DNA of 64,000 nucleotides. Origin: Planctomycetaceae bacterium. Its GTDB lineage: Bacteria; Planctomycetota; Planctomycetia; Pirellulales; Pirellulaceae. Positions 17,445-26,440 of this stretch are shown piece by piece. Made by a program: the position numbers and the translations under genes. Every line of letters starts with the position of its first letter. The first letter of the stretch is position 1. The notes under the pieces are model-generated. The model was not told where the DNA came from, searched no databases, and saw only the letters and a program-made list of their open reading frames with translations. The stretch spans positions 1 to 64,000 of the forward strand of contig JACKHN010000005.1 of the NCBI GenBank assembly GCA_020638975.1, given 5' to 3'.

Positions 17445-18677
17445 ATGAGCGATCCCTTTTTCCAGCAGATGTTTGCAGACCGAATTGGCGGAGCCAACTA
17501 TGGCAAGGGGACCGCGATCTACAAATTTGAGAAGATCAAGCGAGCCAAGCGGAAGGCTGCGGCGGACTATCCAGATCGATCGCTGCTGAATTTTGGTATT
17601 GGCGAGAACGACGCGATGGCTCCTGAATCGGTTCGTCAGGTCATGGCCGCCGAGATCAATAAGCCAGAGAACCGGGGCTACGCCGACAACGGAATTGCCC
17701 TGTTCAAAGAAGCCGTCGCTCGCTTCATGAAGCGCGAGTTGGGCGTTGAACTCGATCCCGTCAAAGAGATCAATCACTGCATTGGGTCCAAGCCGGCGCT
17801 CGCCATGCTACCGGCCTGCTTCATCAATCCAGGCGACATTACGTTGATGACCGTTCCGGGCTATCCGGTCGCTGGGACACATACGGCTTATTACGGAGGC
17901 AACGTCTATAAGCTCCCGCTGCTGGCTGAAAACAACTTCTTGCCTGACCTTGATTCGATTCCTTCCGACATCGTCACGAAGACCAAGCTGTTGGTGCTGA
18001 ACTATCCGAACAGTCCCACGGGGAAAGTGGCGACTCGCGAGTTCTTCGAAAAGGTAATCGCGTTTGCTAAAGCGAACAACGTCGTCGTCGTGCAAGATGC
18101 CGCGCACATGATGTTGACTTTCGAGGGCGAACCCTTGAGTTTCCTGAGCGTTCCGGGGGCGAAGGATGTTGGCGTCGAGGTGCATTCGCTGTCAAAGGGC
18201 TTCGACATGATCGGCTGGCGGATCGGTTGGGTGTGTGGCCACGAGCGACTGGTGCAAGCGTTCGCCGATGTGAAAGACAACAGTGACTCCGGCCAGTTTA
18301 TCGCGATTCAGAATGCCGCTGCGGCAGCACTAGACGACGCTTCCATTCCAAAGCGAACGCGGGAGAAGTATCGGCGTCGGCTGACCAAGCTCGTCGAAGT
18401 TTTGAAGAGCTGTGGCTTTCAATGTTCGATGCCGGGCGGTAGCTACTTCCTCTACACCAAGTCGCCTGTCGGCACCGAAGGCGGTGAAGCTTTCGCCGAT
18501 GCGGAAGCGGCAAGCCAGTTTCTGATCACGCAACAATCGATCGTCACGGTCCCTTGGGACGATGCCGGCGCGTTCCTGCGATTCTCGGTTACATACGAAG
18601 CCGCGAACGAAGCCGAAGAAGACGCGTTAATGGCCGAGACGAAGAAACGGCTTGAGCAAGTGAAGCTCAAGTTCTAA
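17445..18677 (+). CDS. dapL: LL-diaminopimelate aminotransferase
   Basis: A 410-residue class I/II PLP aminotransferase. It converts tetrahydrodipicolinate to LL-diaminopimelate in one step for lysine and peptidoglycan synthesis, in the cytoplasm. Visible features are the N-terminal family stretch FFQQMFADRIGGANY, the substrate/cofactor motif NYPNSPTG (187-194) and the PLP-binding Lys251 in SLSKGFDMIGWRIGW. Length and motifs fit DapL rather than aspartate aminotransferase. A plausible ribosome site (CAGGTGAGAC) precedes the ATG. No lysine riboswitch was recognised upstream. Confidence 0.9.
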   Translation: MSDPFFQQMFADRIGGANYGKGTAIYKFEKIKRAKRKAAADYPDRSLLNFGIGENDAMAPESVRQVMAAEINKPENRGYADNGIALFKEAVARFMKRELGVELDPVKEINHCIGSKPALAMLPACFINPGDITLMTVPGYPVAGTHTAYYGGNVYKLPLLAENNFLPDLDSIPSDIVTKTKLLVLNYPNSPTGKVATREFFEKVIAFAKANNVVVVQDAAHMMLTFEGEPLSFLSVPGAKDVGVEVHSLSKGFDMIGWRIGWVCGHERLVQAFADVKDNSDSGQFIAIQNAAAAALDDASIPKRTREKYRRRLTKLVEVLKSCGFQCSMPGGSYFLYTKSPVGTEGGEAFADAEAASQFLITQQSIVTVPWDDAGAFLRFSVTYEAANEAEEDALMAETKKRLEQVKLKF

Positions 18678-18686
18678 CTCACGCGT

Positions 18687-18752
18687 CGTTTAACCCGTTC
18701 GCAACGCGACGGCTTTCGCGGTTACTCCGTCGCGATATGACTGGGTTAAACG
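18687..18752. terminator. Nested palindrome between convergent genes
   Basis: Outer arms CGTTTAACCC (18687-18696) and GGGTTAAACG (18743-18752) enclose inner arms CGCGACGG (18705-18712) and CCGTCGCG (18727-18734). It sits between the 3' ends of dapL and the PH-domain gene and could serve as a bidirectional terminator. No T-tract is present, and a dispersed repeat is equally possible. Confidence 0.6.
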
Positions 18753-18761
18753 AGCACGGAT

Positions 18762-19295
18762 CTAGATCGACTCGATATGCAGTCCGCGTTTGCGACGTTC
18801 CTTGCGACGAACATCGTCAATCATGTCGGCCACTTGTGCGACACCGTCGATACCGGAGAGAACTAATTCAGGGTGCGTACGATCGGTTGAACTGATCTTG
18901 ATCGTACCGACGTTCAGCATCCGTTGGACGAGGCCTTGTTCGTAGGTCACGTCGTCGATGTCGATGACTTCGATGCGATCGGTCACTCGCTTCAAGATGC
19001 CTGATTTGTGGATGAAGCGCTGCGTGGTCAGTTCATAGTGAACGCTGAGCTTCTTGTAGGCAAATGCGACTCCCAGGAAAATCAACGGAACTGGGACACC
19101 GAACAAGAGTGGCGGAAAGGCAAACGCTCCGGCAATCAATCCGATCGTGACTAACCCGCCAAGTACCCAAGTCCCGTACATCGCTTTGCCAGAATAGCCA
19201 CCCGCCCATAGGTCTTGCTCGTCGTCCTGTTCGTTGTCCGCCATTCGAGATTCGGCAGAATCTTTGAATCGGTCTTTGGGCGTGTCGGTGCTCAT
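18762..19295 (-). CDS. PH-domain (bPH2/YdbT-type) membrane protein
   Basis: About 177 residues from the ATG at 19295. An N-terminal acidic segment is followed by two close transmembrane helices (about 55-100), then a bacterial PH domain marked by YELTTQRFIHKSGILKRVTDRIEVIDIDDV. The domain ends in a basic C-terminus. Such proteins sit in the inner membrane with the PH fold facing the cytoplasm, and their function is generally unknown. It converges on dapL and is upstream of no obvious operon partner. Confidence 0.85.
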   Translation of the reverse strand: MSTDTPKDRFKDSAESRMADNEQDDEQDLWAGGYSGKAMYGTWVLGGLVTIGLIAGAFAFPPLLFGVPVPLIFLGVAFAYKKLSVHYELTTQRFIHKSGILKRVTDRIEVIDIDDVTYEQGLVQRMLNVGTIKISSTDRTHPELVLSGIDGVAQVADMIDDVRRKERRKRGLHIESI

Positions 19296-19471
19296 GGACG
19301 AGGGCTCCTGAGAATATTGGCGAGTGGGATGATCGTTCGACGGGTAAAGCCGTACAAGATGCGACGCATTATAACGCCACGGAACAGCATTCGTTAGCAG
19401 GCGACGTTTCTTGGCTGTTTCTTGGCATCGCGTGCAGAGCGTCGAACATCTGAGCACGTCGTTCTCCGGTA

Positions 19472-19564
19472 GTGGTATAGTTTGAAATTCCTGAAGGTAG
19501 GACAGCCACTCTTGGCCGTCTTTTGTCGGGCAGGAGTGCCCCGACTTACGGCAACGTGCACCAC
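19472..19564 (+). repeat. Palindromic cloverleaf element, family B, copy 2
   Basis: It shares the outer arm GTGGTATAGTTTG and the two inner hairpins (GACAGCCACTCTTGGCCGTC and GTCGGGCAGGAGTGCCCCGAC) with the other copies. Slight decay is visible: an A in the first hairpin and an extra C in the second. It lies between the PH-domain gene and nrdR. Confidence 0.88.
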
Positions 19565-19670
19565 TGCCCGTTCTTCCCTCATCTATGCCTCGAATCGTTA
19601 GTTGTAGTATAGTGATTTGTGTTCCGTGGCTAGGAATGCCCAGTCAATAGGCTCTTTGGTTCCAACTCGC

Positions 19671-20141
19671 ATGAGATGCCCCTTCTGCCGACTTGATAAT
19701 GATCGCGTGATCGACTCGCGTGCCAGCGAGGACGGGTTCGCCATCCGTCGCCGGCGTGAATGTCTGAACTGCAAGCGGCGGTATTCCACGTACGAACGCC
19801 TGGAGGAGATGTCGCTCAAGGTCATCAAAAAGACCGGCGAGAGGGAGCCGTTCAGCCGCGAGAAGATACGGCAAGGTTTGGCTCGGGCTTGCTGGAAGCG
19901 GCCCATCAGCGACGAACAGATTGATGGCGTGATTGCGCAGGTCGAGTCTGAGGTCTATGCAAACTTCGATTCAGAAGTCGAGAGCGAGCACCTGGGTGGG
20001 CTTGTGATCCGCTATCTTGGCGAACTCGACCAAGTCGCTTTTGTGCGATTTGCCAGCGTGTATCGCGAGTTCAAAGACGTGCGAGACTTCGTGGAAGAGC
20101 TGCAACCAATGTTGCTTTCCAAGCGACCCGGCGAAGCCTAG
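19671..20141 (+). CDS. nrdR: Transcriptional repressor NrdR
   Basis: 156 residues from the ATG at 19671. This start places the zinc-ribbon cysteines at C3, C6, C31 and C34, as in the family. The zinc ribbon is followed by the ATP-cone domain (about 46-136, VIKKTGEREPFSREKIRQGL). NrdR senses ATP/dATP and represses ribonucleotide reductase operons. An upstream in-frame ATG exists but would add 18 unconserved residues. No ribonucleotide reductase gene is adjacent, and no NrdR box was identified nearby. It is followed by fumC on the same strand after 167 bases. Confidence 0.95.
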   Translation: MRCPFCRLDNDRVIDSRASEDGFAIRRRRECLNCKRRYSTYERLEEMSLKVIKKTGEREPFSREKIRQGLARACWKRPISDEQIDGVIAQVESEVYANFDSEVESEHLGGLVIRYLGELDQVAFVRFASVYREFKDVRDFVEELQPMLLSKRPGEA

Positions 20142-20308
20142 ACGGCGCCAAACCACCAATCTCGGCGTTGGATGTGTGTCAGGATGGCAAATCTTGCCAA
20201 CAACACGCGCCGAATCACCTTGGACGTCCAGGCACTTCCAGCTATCATGGCGCGCGAATCGGTGAACCATCATAACCTTCTGCTAGCAATTTTTCTGACG
20301 GGCGAACA

Positions 20309-21733
20309 ATGAGCGAGCTACGAACCGAACGCGACTCGATGGGTGAAGTGCAAGTACCAGCCAAGGCCTACTACGGAGCTCAAACGCAGCGAGCGGTCGA
20401 GAACTTTCCGATCTCGGGCTGGGGTTTACCGCCAGACCTCGTGCACGCCCTGGGCTTGGTGAAGTTCGCCTGTGGAGTCGCCAATCGCGACTTAGGCAAG
20501 CTGACAGGAACCGGAAAGAAGACTCTGAACGATTCGCAAGTCGATGCGATGCTCGCCGCTTGTCGAGAAGTCGCGGAAGGCAAGCTTGACGGCGAGTTCC
20601 CGATCGACGTCTTTCAAACCGGGTCGGGCACGTCGAGCAACATGAACGTTAACGAAGTGATCTCGAACCGAGCGATTGAGATCACCGGTGGGGATCGTTT
20701 TCAAGCGGACAAGCCGATCCACCCCAACGACCACGTCAACATGGGGCAAAGCACGAACGATATCTTTCCCACGTCGATTCATGTCGCGACGGCGAGCAAA
20801 ATCAAGAACGACCTGATTCCGGCGTTGCAGCGATTCGCCGATGTCCTGGCTCAGAAGGCAAAAGAGTGGGATAAGGTCATCAAGATCGGACGCACACATC
20901 TGGCCGACGCGACCCCCTTACGGCTTGGCCAAGAAATTGGAGGCTTTGCCCGGCAAATGCAGATGTCCGTTGCTCGCGCCGAACGTGGAATTGACAGTGT
21001 TTTGGAATTGCCAGCGGGTGGTACAGCGGTGGGCACCGGAATTAACACGCATCCAGAGTTCGGCAAACGTGTTGCCGCCTGCCTCGCCAGCGAGACAGGC
21101 ATCGCCTTTGTCGAAGCGGAGAATCACTTTGAGGCCAACGCGCAGCGAGACGGCTTGGTGGAGTGTCATGGACAGCTTAAGACCATCGCTTCGACGCTGT
21201 TCAATGTCGCCAACAACATCCGCTGGCTGAGTGCCGGTCCGCGATGCGGCTTTTACGAGGTCAAACTTCCTGATCGCCAGCCAGGCAGCTCGATCATGCC
21301 GGGTAAAGTAAATCCAGTCATGTGCGAGAGCATGATGCAAGTTGCGGCTCGAGTGATGGGCAACGATCAGGCAATCGGCGTCGCGGGAGCAAGCGGCGGT
21401 CAGTTTCAGTTGAACATCATGATGCCAATGATGGGGCATACGGTGTTGGAGAGCATTCACTTGCTTGCGTCGTGTACTCGGGCGTTCGTCGACTTCTGTG
21501 CAGAAGGCATGGAGGCCAACGAGAAGGCTTGCGAAGCGGCGGTCGAGAAGAGCCTGTCGATGGTGACCAGCTTGAACCCGCATATTGGCTACGAGAAGGC
21601 TGCGGCCTTGGCCAAGAAGGCATTTAAGGAAGATAAGACGATTCGCGAGTTGTGCCGCGAGGAAGGCGTATTGCCGGAACACACGCTTAATGAGGCTCTC
21701 GACCCGATGAGCATGACGGAACCGCACGACTAA
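20309..21733 (+). CDS. fumC: Fumarate hydratase class II
   Basis: A 474-residue enzyme of the fumarase/aspartase superfamily, converting fumarate and malate in the TCA cycle. Conserved parts seen are QTGSGTSSNMNVNEVISNRA, the active-site GRTHLADATPL region, GGTAVGTGIN, and the signature GSSIMPGKVNP near residue 330. The fumarase reading is preferred over aspartase because of the GTGINTHPEFG and MNVNEV patterns. The start MSELRTERDSMGEVQVPA is standard for class II. It is iron-independent. The family C-terminus is complete. Confidence 0.95.
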   Translation: MSELRTERDSMGEVQVPAKAYYGAQTQRAVENFPISGWGLPPDLVHALGLVKFACGVANRDLGKLTGTGKKTLNDSQVDAMLAACREVAEGKLDGEFPIDVFQTGSGTSSNMNVNEVISNRAIEITGGDRFQADKPIHPNDHVNMGQSTNDIFPTSIHVATASKIKNDLIPALQRFADVLAQKAKEWDKVIKIGRTHLADATPLRLGQEIGGFARQMQMSVARAERGIDSVLELPAGGTAVGTGINTHPEFGKRVAACLASETGIAFVEAENHFEANAQRDGLVECHGQLKTIASTLFNVANNIRWLSAGPRCGFYEVKLPDRQPGSSIMPGKVNPVMCESMMQVAARVMGNDQAIGVAGASGGQFQLNIMMPMMGHTVLESIHLLASCTRAFVDFCAEGMEANEKACEAAVEKSLSMVTSLNPHIGYEKAAALAKKAFKEDKTIRELCREEGVLPEHTLNEALDPMSMTEPHD

Positions 21734-21746
21734 ATGACCAAAGCAG

Positions 21747-21779
21747 AATGACCAACGACCAATCGGAGTGTTGGTCATT
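21747..21779 (+). terminator. Hairpin after fumC
   Basis: Arms AATGACCAAC (21747-21756) and GTTGGTCATT (21770-21779) pair perfectly around a 13-base loop, 13 bases after the stop, followed by GTGATTTTA. It is a likely transcription terminator, though the T-tract is weak. Confidence 0.6.
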
Positions 21780-21792
21780 GTGATTTTAGGTC

Positions 21793-21884
21793 GTGGTACA
21801 GTTTGAAATTCCGGAAAGTAGGACGGCCACTCTTGGCCGTCATTTGTCGGGCAGGAGTGCCCGACTTACGGCAAAGTGTACCAC
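21793..21884 (+). repeat. Palindromic cloverleaf element, family B, copy 3
   Basis: Outer arms GTGGTACAGTTTG (21793) and AAAGTGTACCAC (ending 21884) enclose hairpins GACGGCCACTCTTGGCCGTC and GTCGGGCAGGAGTGCCCGAC, both perfectly paired. It lies between fumC and the TPR gene. The TPR gene's apparent upstream codons run into it and were excluded. Confidence 0.92.
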
Positions 21885-21929
21885 TACCTGATTTTGACGC
21901 CCATTCAAATGGATCACGGAGGATCTGCC

Positions 21930-23033
21930 ATGAGACGTTTTGCTTGTTCGATCTTCGTTGTTTTCGCGTTTGTCATCGCGTCGCCAGGAGTCGGTCTTGG
22001 CCAGCAAGACACGGCGGGCCTACTCGCGTCGGCGTATCAAAAGACGCAGACTGCTAAGACGGTTACTGACTACACCGCAGTGATCGACTTGTGCCAACAA
22101 GCCGAGGGAACGAACCTTACACCGGCTCAGACCACGTATGTCCGGCAGCTTGCGTCGTGGGCCTATAACCGTCGCGGCGAGGCGTACGTCGATCAAGCAG
22201 CGACAGCTTTGGAGTCTGGTAACAAGAGCCAAGCGGCTGGGTTAGATGCGAAGGCGCTAGATAACTTCGAGAAAGCGGTGGCGAACGACGAAACGCGTTG
22301 GAAAGCCATCCACAATCGCGGAGTTAGCTACGCGCTTGCAGGCAAGTACGACAAGTCGATTGCAGACTTCTCCCGTGTAATCGAACTGCGCCCGGACTAT
22401 CCCAACGGCTGGTTCAATCGAGCGGAGATCCGTTACGAACTGGGGCATTTCGAACAGGCGATTTCCGACTACACTAAGACGCTCGATCTGAATCCCAACG
22501 ATTTCGGTGCCTTCACGAGTCGTGGGCACACTTACTTCCGACTGCGTAAGTTCACCGAGGCATTGGCCGACTACACCACAGCAATCGAGTTAGACGAGAG
22601 CAACGCGGAAGCCTATACCAATCGGGGAGATGCTCACCAGAAACTGGAGCAGTGGAAAGAAGCGGCTTCCGACTTCCGACGCGCTGTCGAACTCGATCCC
22701 GAACTTCCGCGAGCTTATGCCAGTGCCGCTTGGTTGATGGCGACCTGCCCAGATAAGCAGTTCCGAAACGCCGACCTGGGGCTCCAAGCAGCAAAGCGGG
22801 CGATCGAGCTTGGCGGCGCGGAGAGTTTCGAGCTACTAGACACCCTGGCAGCCGCTGAAGCTAATTCAAATCGCTTTGACGACGCAATTGCGACCGTTTC
22901 CAAGGCGATCAAACTGGCTCCAGCCGACGCCTCTGGGCCACTCGCCGAACGGTTGGAGCTTTACAGCAGCGAGCGACCGTACAGGCAGCAGTACGCACAA
23001 ACCGCACAGCTGGAAACATCCGAACAACGGTAG
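21930..23033 (+). CDS. Secreted tetratricopeptide-repeat protein
   Basis: About 367 residues from the ATG at 21930, which follows a good ribosome site (GGAGGATCT). A signal peptide (about 1-23, ending GLG-QQ) precedes the mature protein. At least four TPR units follow, for example AIHNRGVSYALAGKYDKSIA, GWFNRAEIRYELGHFEQAIS, AFTSRGHTYFRLRKFTEALA and AYTNRGDAHQKLEQWKEAAS. It is probably a periplasmic scaffold or protein-interaction module. Nothing in context gives the partner. Confidence 0.85.
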   Translation: MRRFACSIFVVFAFVIASPGVGLGQQDTAGLLASAYQKTQTAKTVTDYTAVIDLCQQAEGTNLTPAQTTYVRQLASWAYNRRGEAYVDQAATALESGNKSQAAGLDAKALDNFEKAVANDETRWKAIHNRGVSYALAGKYDKSIADFSRVIELRPDYPNGWFNRAEIRYELGHFEQAISDYTKTLDLNPNDFGAFTSRGHTYFRLRKFTEALADYTTAIELDESNAEAYTNRGDAHQKLEQWKEAASDFRRAVELDPELPRAYASAAWLMATCPDKQFRNADLGLQAAKRAIELGGAESFELLDTLAAAEANSNRFDDAIATVSKAIKLAPADASGPLAERLELYSSERPYRQQYAQTAQLETSEQR

Positions 23034-23436
23034 GCTGGTTCGTCGAGCGACCTGAACGATCGCGTAAATATTTACCAAAAATTCGCCCCTGGTAGGCCAA
23101 ACGGGTTAATTTAGCCTTTCCGGTTCGTCGATTACGTGTAAGATTAGCTTTTAGCATCGGTGAAGTAGTGCCGTTTGGGCGAACATTTTACCGGAGCAAA
23201 AGCCCCCCAAAGCGGCGCGCTAAGTCGCTAAATTCCTTACGATTTAAGCAGGTTTCGGCTTCTTCACGGTGTGCCAAGCGAGACGGTGAGTGAAGGAACG
23301 AGAGCTGTGGTCCGGTAGCCCAGCCGAAGCGGTCAACGCAACAGGCGGAACCGCGAATCGTGAGATTAACAATATGAATCGCTGTGGGACACGTACGTTC
23401 CATCAGAACCTGCAATAGTTTTGTGGTGACCAGAAG
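23034..23436 (+). promoter_or_regulatory. Long leader region upstream of fusA, possibly structured
   Basis: A 403-base gap with no supportable ORF. The first 120 bases are AT-rich and include TAAGAT at 23139, a possible -10 element without a clear -35. From 23251 to 23330 the sequence can fold: GTTTCGGCT (23252-23260) with AGCCGAAGC (23322-23330), enclosing CTTCAC (23262-23267) with GTGAAG (23290-23295). No known riboswitch class was recognised. The region may be a 5' UTR of fusA or carry an unrecognised small RNA. Confidence 0.35.
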
Positions 23437-25527
23437 ATGAAACTCGAAAAATTAAGAAACATCGGCATTTCCGCTCACATCGACTCGGGCAAGACTACCT
23501 TGAGCGAGCGTATCCTCTTCTACACGGGCCGGATCCACAAAATTGAAGAGGTCAAGGGCGGCGGCGCTGGTGCGACCATGGACCACATGGAACTGGAGAA
23601 AGAGCGCGGGATTACGATTACCAGCGCTGCGACTTCGGTCGAGTGGAAGGGGCATCCGATTAACTTGATTGATACTCCCGGGCACGTTGACTTTACGGTC
23701 GAGGTCGAGCGTAGCCTTCGTGTTTTGGACGGTGCCGTATTGGTACTGTGTGCCGTGGGTGGCGTTCAGTCGCAATCGATGACAGTCGATCGCCAGATGA
23801 AGCGGTATCACGTGCCTCGTTTGGCATTCATCAACAAAATGGACCGGACAGGTGCCGACCCGTTGCGTGTTTGTGAGCAAATGCGAGCCAAGCTCGGTTG
23901 CGACACGATCCTGATGCAACTGCCAATGGGCGCTGGTGAAACATTTAGCGGTGTCATTGACCTGATCCAAATGAAGGCAATCCGTTTCAGTGGCTCGGAA
24001 GGCGAGATCGTCACTTACGAAGACATCCCGACCGAATATCAAGACGAGGCTGTTGAAGCGCGAGGCACGATGCTCGAACAGTTGGCAATGTACAGCGACG
24101 AGATGATGGAGTTGCTGCTCTCCGAAGAAGAAGTTCCGGAGCAGCTAATTCATGACGTTCTCGAACATGCCGTGCAGGGTCAGGAAGCGACTCCTGTCTT
24201 CCTCGGTACCGCGTTTCGTAACCAAGGCGTACAGCCACTGTTGGATGCGGTCATTCGTTATTTGCCGTCGCCTTTGGACCGAGAGATTAAGGCCAGCAAG
24301 ATCGCGAACCCGGAAGAAAAGGTCGAACTAGCGCCGGATCCAAGTAAGACCTTCGTTGGCATGGCCTTCAAAATCGTCGAAGATCCGTATGGTCAACTCA
24401 CCTTTTTGAGGATCTACCAAGGTACGATCGAGAAGGGGAGTATGTACTACAATCAGCGGACCGGTAAGAAGGACCGCTTCAGCCGCATCGTTCGCATGCA
24501 CGCCGACAAACGAGAAGAAATCGACGGAGCATCGGCTGGTGATATCGTCGCGATCATGGGAATCGACTGCGCCAGCGGCGATACGTACGCAGCAGAATCC
24601 AGCTATTGCTCGCTGGAAAGCATCTTCGTTCCCGAGCCGGTGCTGAAGGTTGCCATTAATCCGCTCAGCCGAAGTGACGGCGATAAACTCGCAAAGGCCC
24701 TCCAACGCTTCCGCAAAGAGGATCCGACGTTCCAAGTGACCAGCGACGCCGAGACGAACGAAGTCTTGATCGCCGGGATGGGTGAGTTGCATCTCGATAT
24801 TTACGTGGAAAGAATTCGCCGAGAATATGGTGTCGCTTGCGAAGTTAGCGCACCTCGCGTTAGCTACCGTGAGGCCCCAACGCAGATCGTCGAGTTCGAT
24901 TACAAGCACAAGAAACAAACCGGTGGCTCGGGTCAGTACGCTCATATCAAGGGCCAACTGGAACCGCTGCCTGAAGATTCGACCGAGAACTTTGTGTTCG
25001 AGGAAAAAGTCGTCGGTGGTCGCATTCCGAAACAGTACATTCCGTCTATCGAGAAGGGCTTCCGCGAATCGCTGGGCAAAGGTCCGGTCGCGGAATTCCC
25101 GGTCGTGCTCGTAAAGATGGTTGTGACCGATGGTTCGTACCATGAGGTTGACAGTTCGGATCGCGCGTTCCAGACCGCTGCTCGAGGCTGCTTCCGTGAG
25201 ACGTTCCAGAAAGCCAAGCCCGCGTTGCTCGAACCGATCATGAAGTTCGAGATCGAGGCACCTGAGTCGTATCAAGGGCCAATCGTTGGCGATCTGACGT
25301 CTCGCCGCGGTATTGTCACTTCGACGGACATTCGGGATGGTGTATCGCGAATCGAGGCAGAAGTTCCACTTGCGGAAACCTTTGGCTACGCGACTGACTT
25401 GCGTAGCATGACGCAAGGGCAGGGTGTGTTCTCGATGGAATTGGCGTGTTACCGCCAGACTCCGAGGAACATCCAAGAGGATATCGTCGCCGAACGCAAG
25501 CAAGCTCAATTGGTTGGTGCCAAGTAG
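23437..25527 (+). CDS. fusA: Elongation factor G, mitochondrial-EFG1-like type
   Basis: A 696-residue translational GTPase that drives ribosomal translocation. G motifs are AHIDSGKTT (residues 13-21), the switch I GITI, DTPGH and NKMD. Domains II-V follow in normal order. The protein resembles the mitochondrial EFG1/planctomycete-spirochaete branch rather than classical bacterial EF-G: GRIHKIEEVKGG replaces the usual HKIGEVHDG, and VLVLCAVGGVQSQSMTVDRQ is close to mitochondrial EFG1. A classical EF-G may exist elsewhere in the genome. It is preceded by a 400-base leader and not by rpsL/rpsG. Confidence 0.92.
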   Translation: MKLEKLRNIGISAHIDSGKTTLSERILFYTGRIHKIEEVKGGGAGATMDHMELEKERGITITSAATSVEWKGHPINLIDTPGHVDFTVEVERSLRVLDGAVLVLCAVGGVQSQSMTVDRQMKRYHVPRLAFINKMDRTGADPLRVCEQMRAKLGCDTILMQLPMGAGETFSGVIDLIQMKAIRFSGSEGEIVTYEDIPTEYQDEAVEARGTMLEQLAMYSDEMMELLLSEEEVPEQLIHDVLEHAVQGQEATPVFLGTAFRNQGVQPLLDAVIRYLPSPLDREIKASKIANPEEKVELAPDPSKTFVGMAFKIVEDPYGQLTFLRIYQGTIEKGSMYYNQRTGKKDRFSRIVRMHADKREEIDGASAGDIVAIMGIDCASGDTYAAESSYCSLESIFVPEPVLKVAINPLSRSDGDKLAKALQRFRKEDPTFQVTSDAETNEVLIAGMGELHLDIYVERIRREYGVACEVSAPRVSYREAPTQIVEFDYKHKKQTGGSGQYAHIKGQLEPLPEDSTENFVFEEKVVGGRIPKQYIPSIEKGFRESLGKGPVAEFPVVLVKMVVTDGSYHEVDSSDRAFQTAARGCFRETFQKAKPALLEPIMKFEIEAPESYQGPIVGDLTSRRGIVTSTDIRDGVSRIEAEVPLAETFGYATDLRSMTQGQGVFSMELACYRQTPRNIQEDIVAERKQAQLVGAK

Positions 25528-25534
25528 GCGTCAC

Positions 25535-26440
25535 TCAGCGGAGTTGCTTGAGCATCCAGGACATCGGTTCGCGGATCCCGCGCGGTTCTACTCGCAATGG
25601 CAGGGAGATGGGTGCGCCGTCGACTTCCAAGTTGATTGTCGCACCGGCGACCGACGCGGCGAAGAACTCGAAGCGTTTTTGCGACGCGGTGGCTTGGCGG
25701 AAAACTCCTGGGACGTGCGTTTCGGCGTAACTTCGCGGCGAGTCGAAGCACTCCCGCGAGCGCTCGGCCTTCGTGAATAGAAATGCGATTGGTCGGTTGC
25801 GCCACGACGTACTTCGCTTGTTGCTGAACTCGCCAAGATAGCTCAGCACCTTCATCGCAAAGAAGTCGGGTGTGGGATCACCTCGTTCGATTTTCTGAGT
25901 ATCGAGCAGGACGATTGCTCCAGAACATTTCTTCAAGAATGCTCGCGTGATGGGTGATGCTTGATGGTCGAGTTCACGCTCCATGACCGCACCTGCCATG
26001 TCTGGAAAGATCAACTCTCGAACTCGGCGAACTTTAGGCTCCGCGATTTGAAGATGGTTCCAATGCCAACTCTCTGCGTCCTCCGGAGTATGTGTTGGAA
26101 ACTGCTGGCTGGCGAGTCTCGCGATAACCTGCTGCTGGAGCATGACGGAGAAGGCACCGCGTGAAACGGCGGACGCTCGCCCAGTTTGACGCGAAAGGCT
26201 GTCGCAGAGCATTCCCAGATACGACGTTTTACCAGCATAAGGCGGGCCAAGTACCGCCAGCATCTCGGGCTTTGTCGCTCGCTTGTCGGCAACTTGATAG
26301 CTTAATGCCAGCGGCGCATAGCAGTGGCGACATCGCTCGGAGTCGTGTCGATTGTCGCCATTGCAGACAAAACAAGGGACGGCCACGGCATAGTGCATCA
26401 GCTCCAAGGAATCGAGCGGCGCGGTCACAAGTCGACTCAT
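25535..26440 (-). CDS. Zinc-ribbon P-loop GTPase (TRAFAC-clade, double-GTPase type)
   Basis: A 301-residue cytoplasmic protein. Four cysteines (C23, C26, C37, C40) form a zinc ribbon. The P-loop is GPPYAGKTS (65-73), the G3/Walker B equivalent is FPDMAG with Asp147, and FLFTKAE (220-226) stands where G4 (N/TKxD) is expected. These suit the divergent TRAFAC GTPase domain found in bacterial conflict-type operons (DO-GTPase-like). That family name is from memory and unconfirmed. Its ATG overlaps the TGA of the upstream FGS-fold gene by 4 bases (ATGA), so the two are translationally coupled. The function is unknown: NTP-dependent switch or regulator of its operon partners is inferred. Confidence 0.78.
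   Translation of the reverse strand: MSRLVTAPLDSLELMHYAVAVPCFVCNGDNRHDSERCRHCYAPLALSYQVADKRATKPEMLAVLGPPYAGKTSYLGMLCDSLSRQTGRASAVSRGAFSVMLQQQVIARLASQQFPTHTPEDAESWHWNHLQIAEPKVRRVRELIFPDMAGAVMERELDHQASPITRAFLKKCSGAIVLLDTQKIERGDPTPDFFAMKVLSYLGEFSNKRSTSWRNRPIAFLFTKAERSRECFDSPRSYAETHVPGVFRQATASQKRFEFFAASVAGATINLEVDGAPISLPLRVEPRGIREPMSWMLKQLR

Noticed and set aside
20918..21778. 286-codon minus ORF opposite fumC
   Set aside because: Antisense shadow of a well-conserved enzyme.
23034..23436. SRP RNA, tmRNA or known riboswitch in the fusA leader
   Set aside because: None of the consensus motifs I know (for example the SRP Alu or GGAA-type loops, TPP CTGAGA) is present.
24328..25509. Long antisense ORF (393 codons) opposite fusA
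   Set aside because: Shadow of the EF-G frame. The protein has no recognisable domain, and the plus-strand frame is unambiguous.
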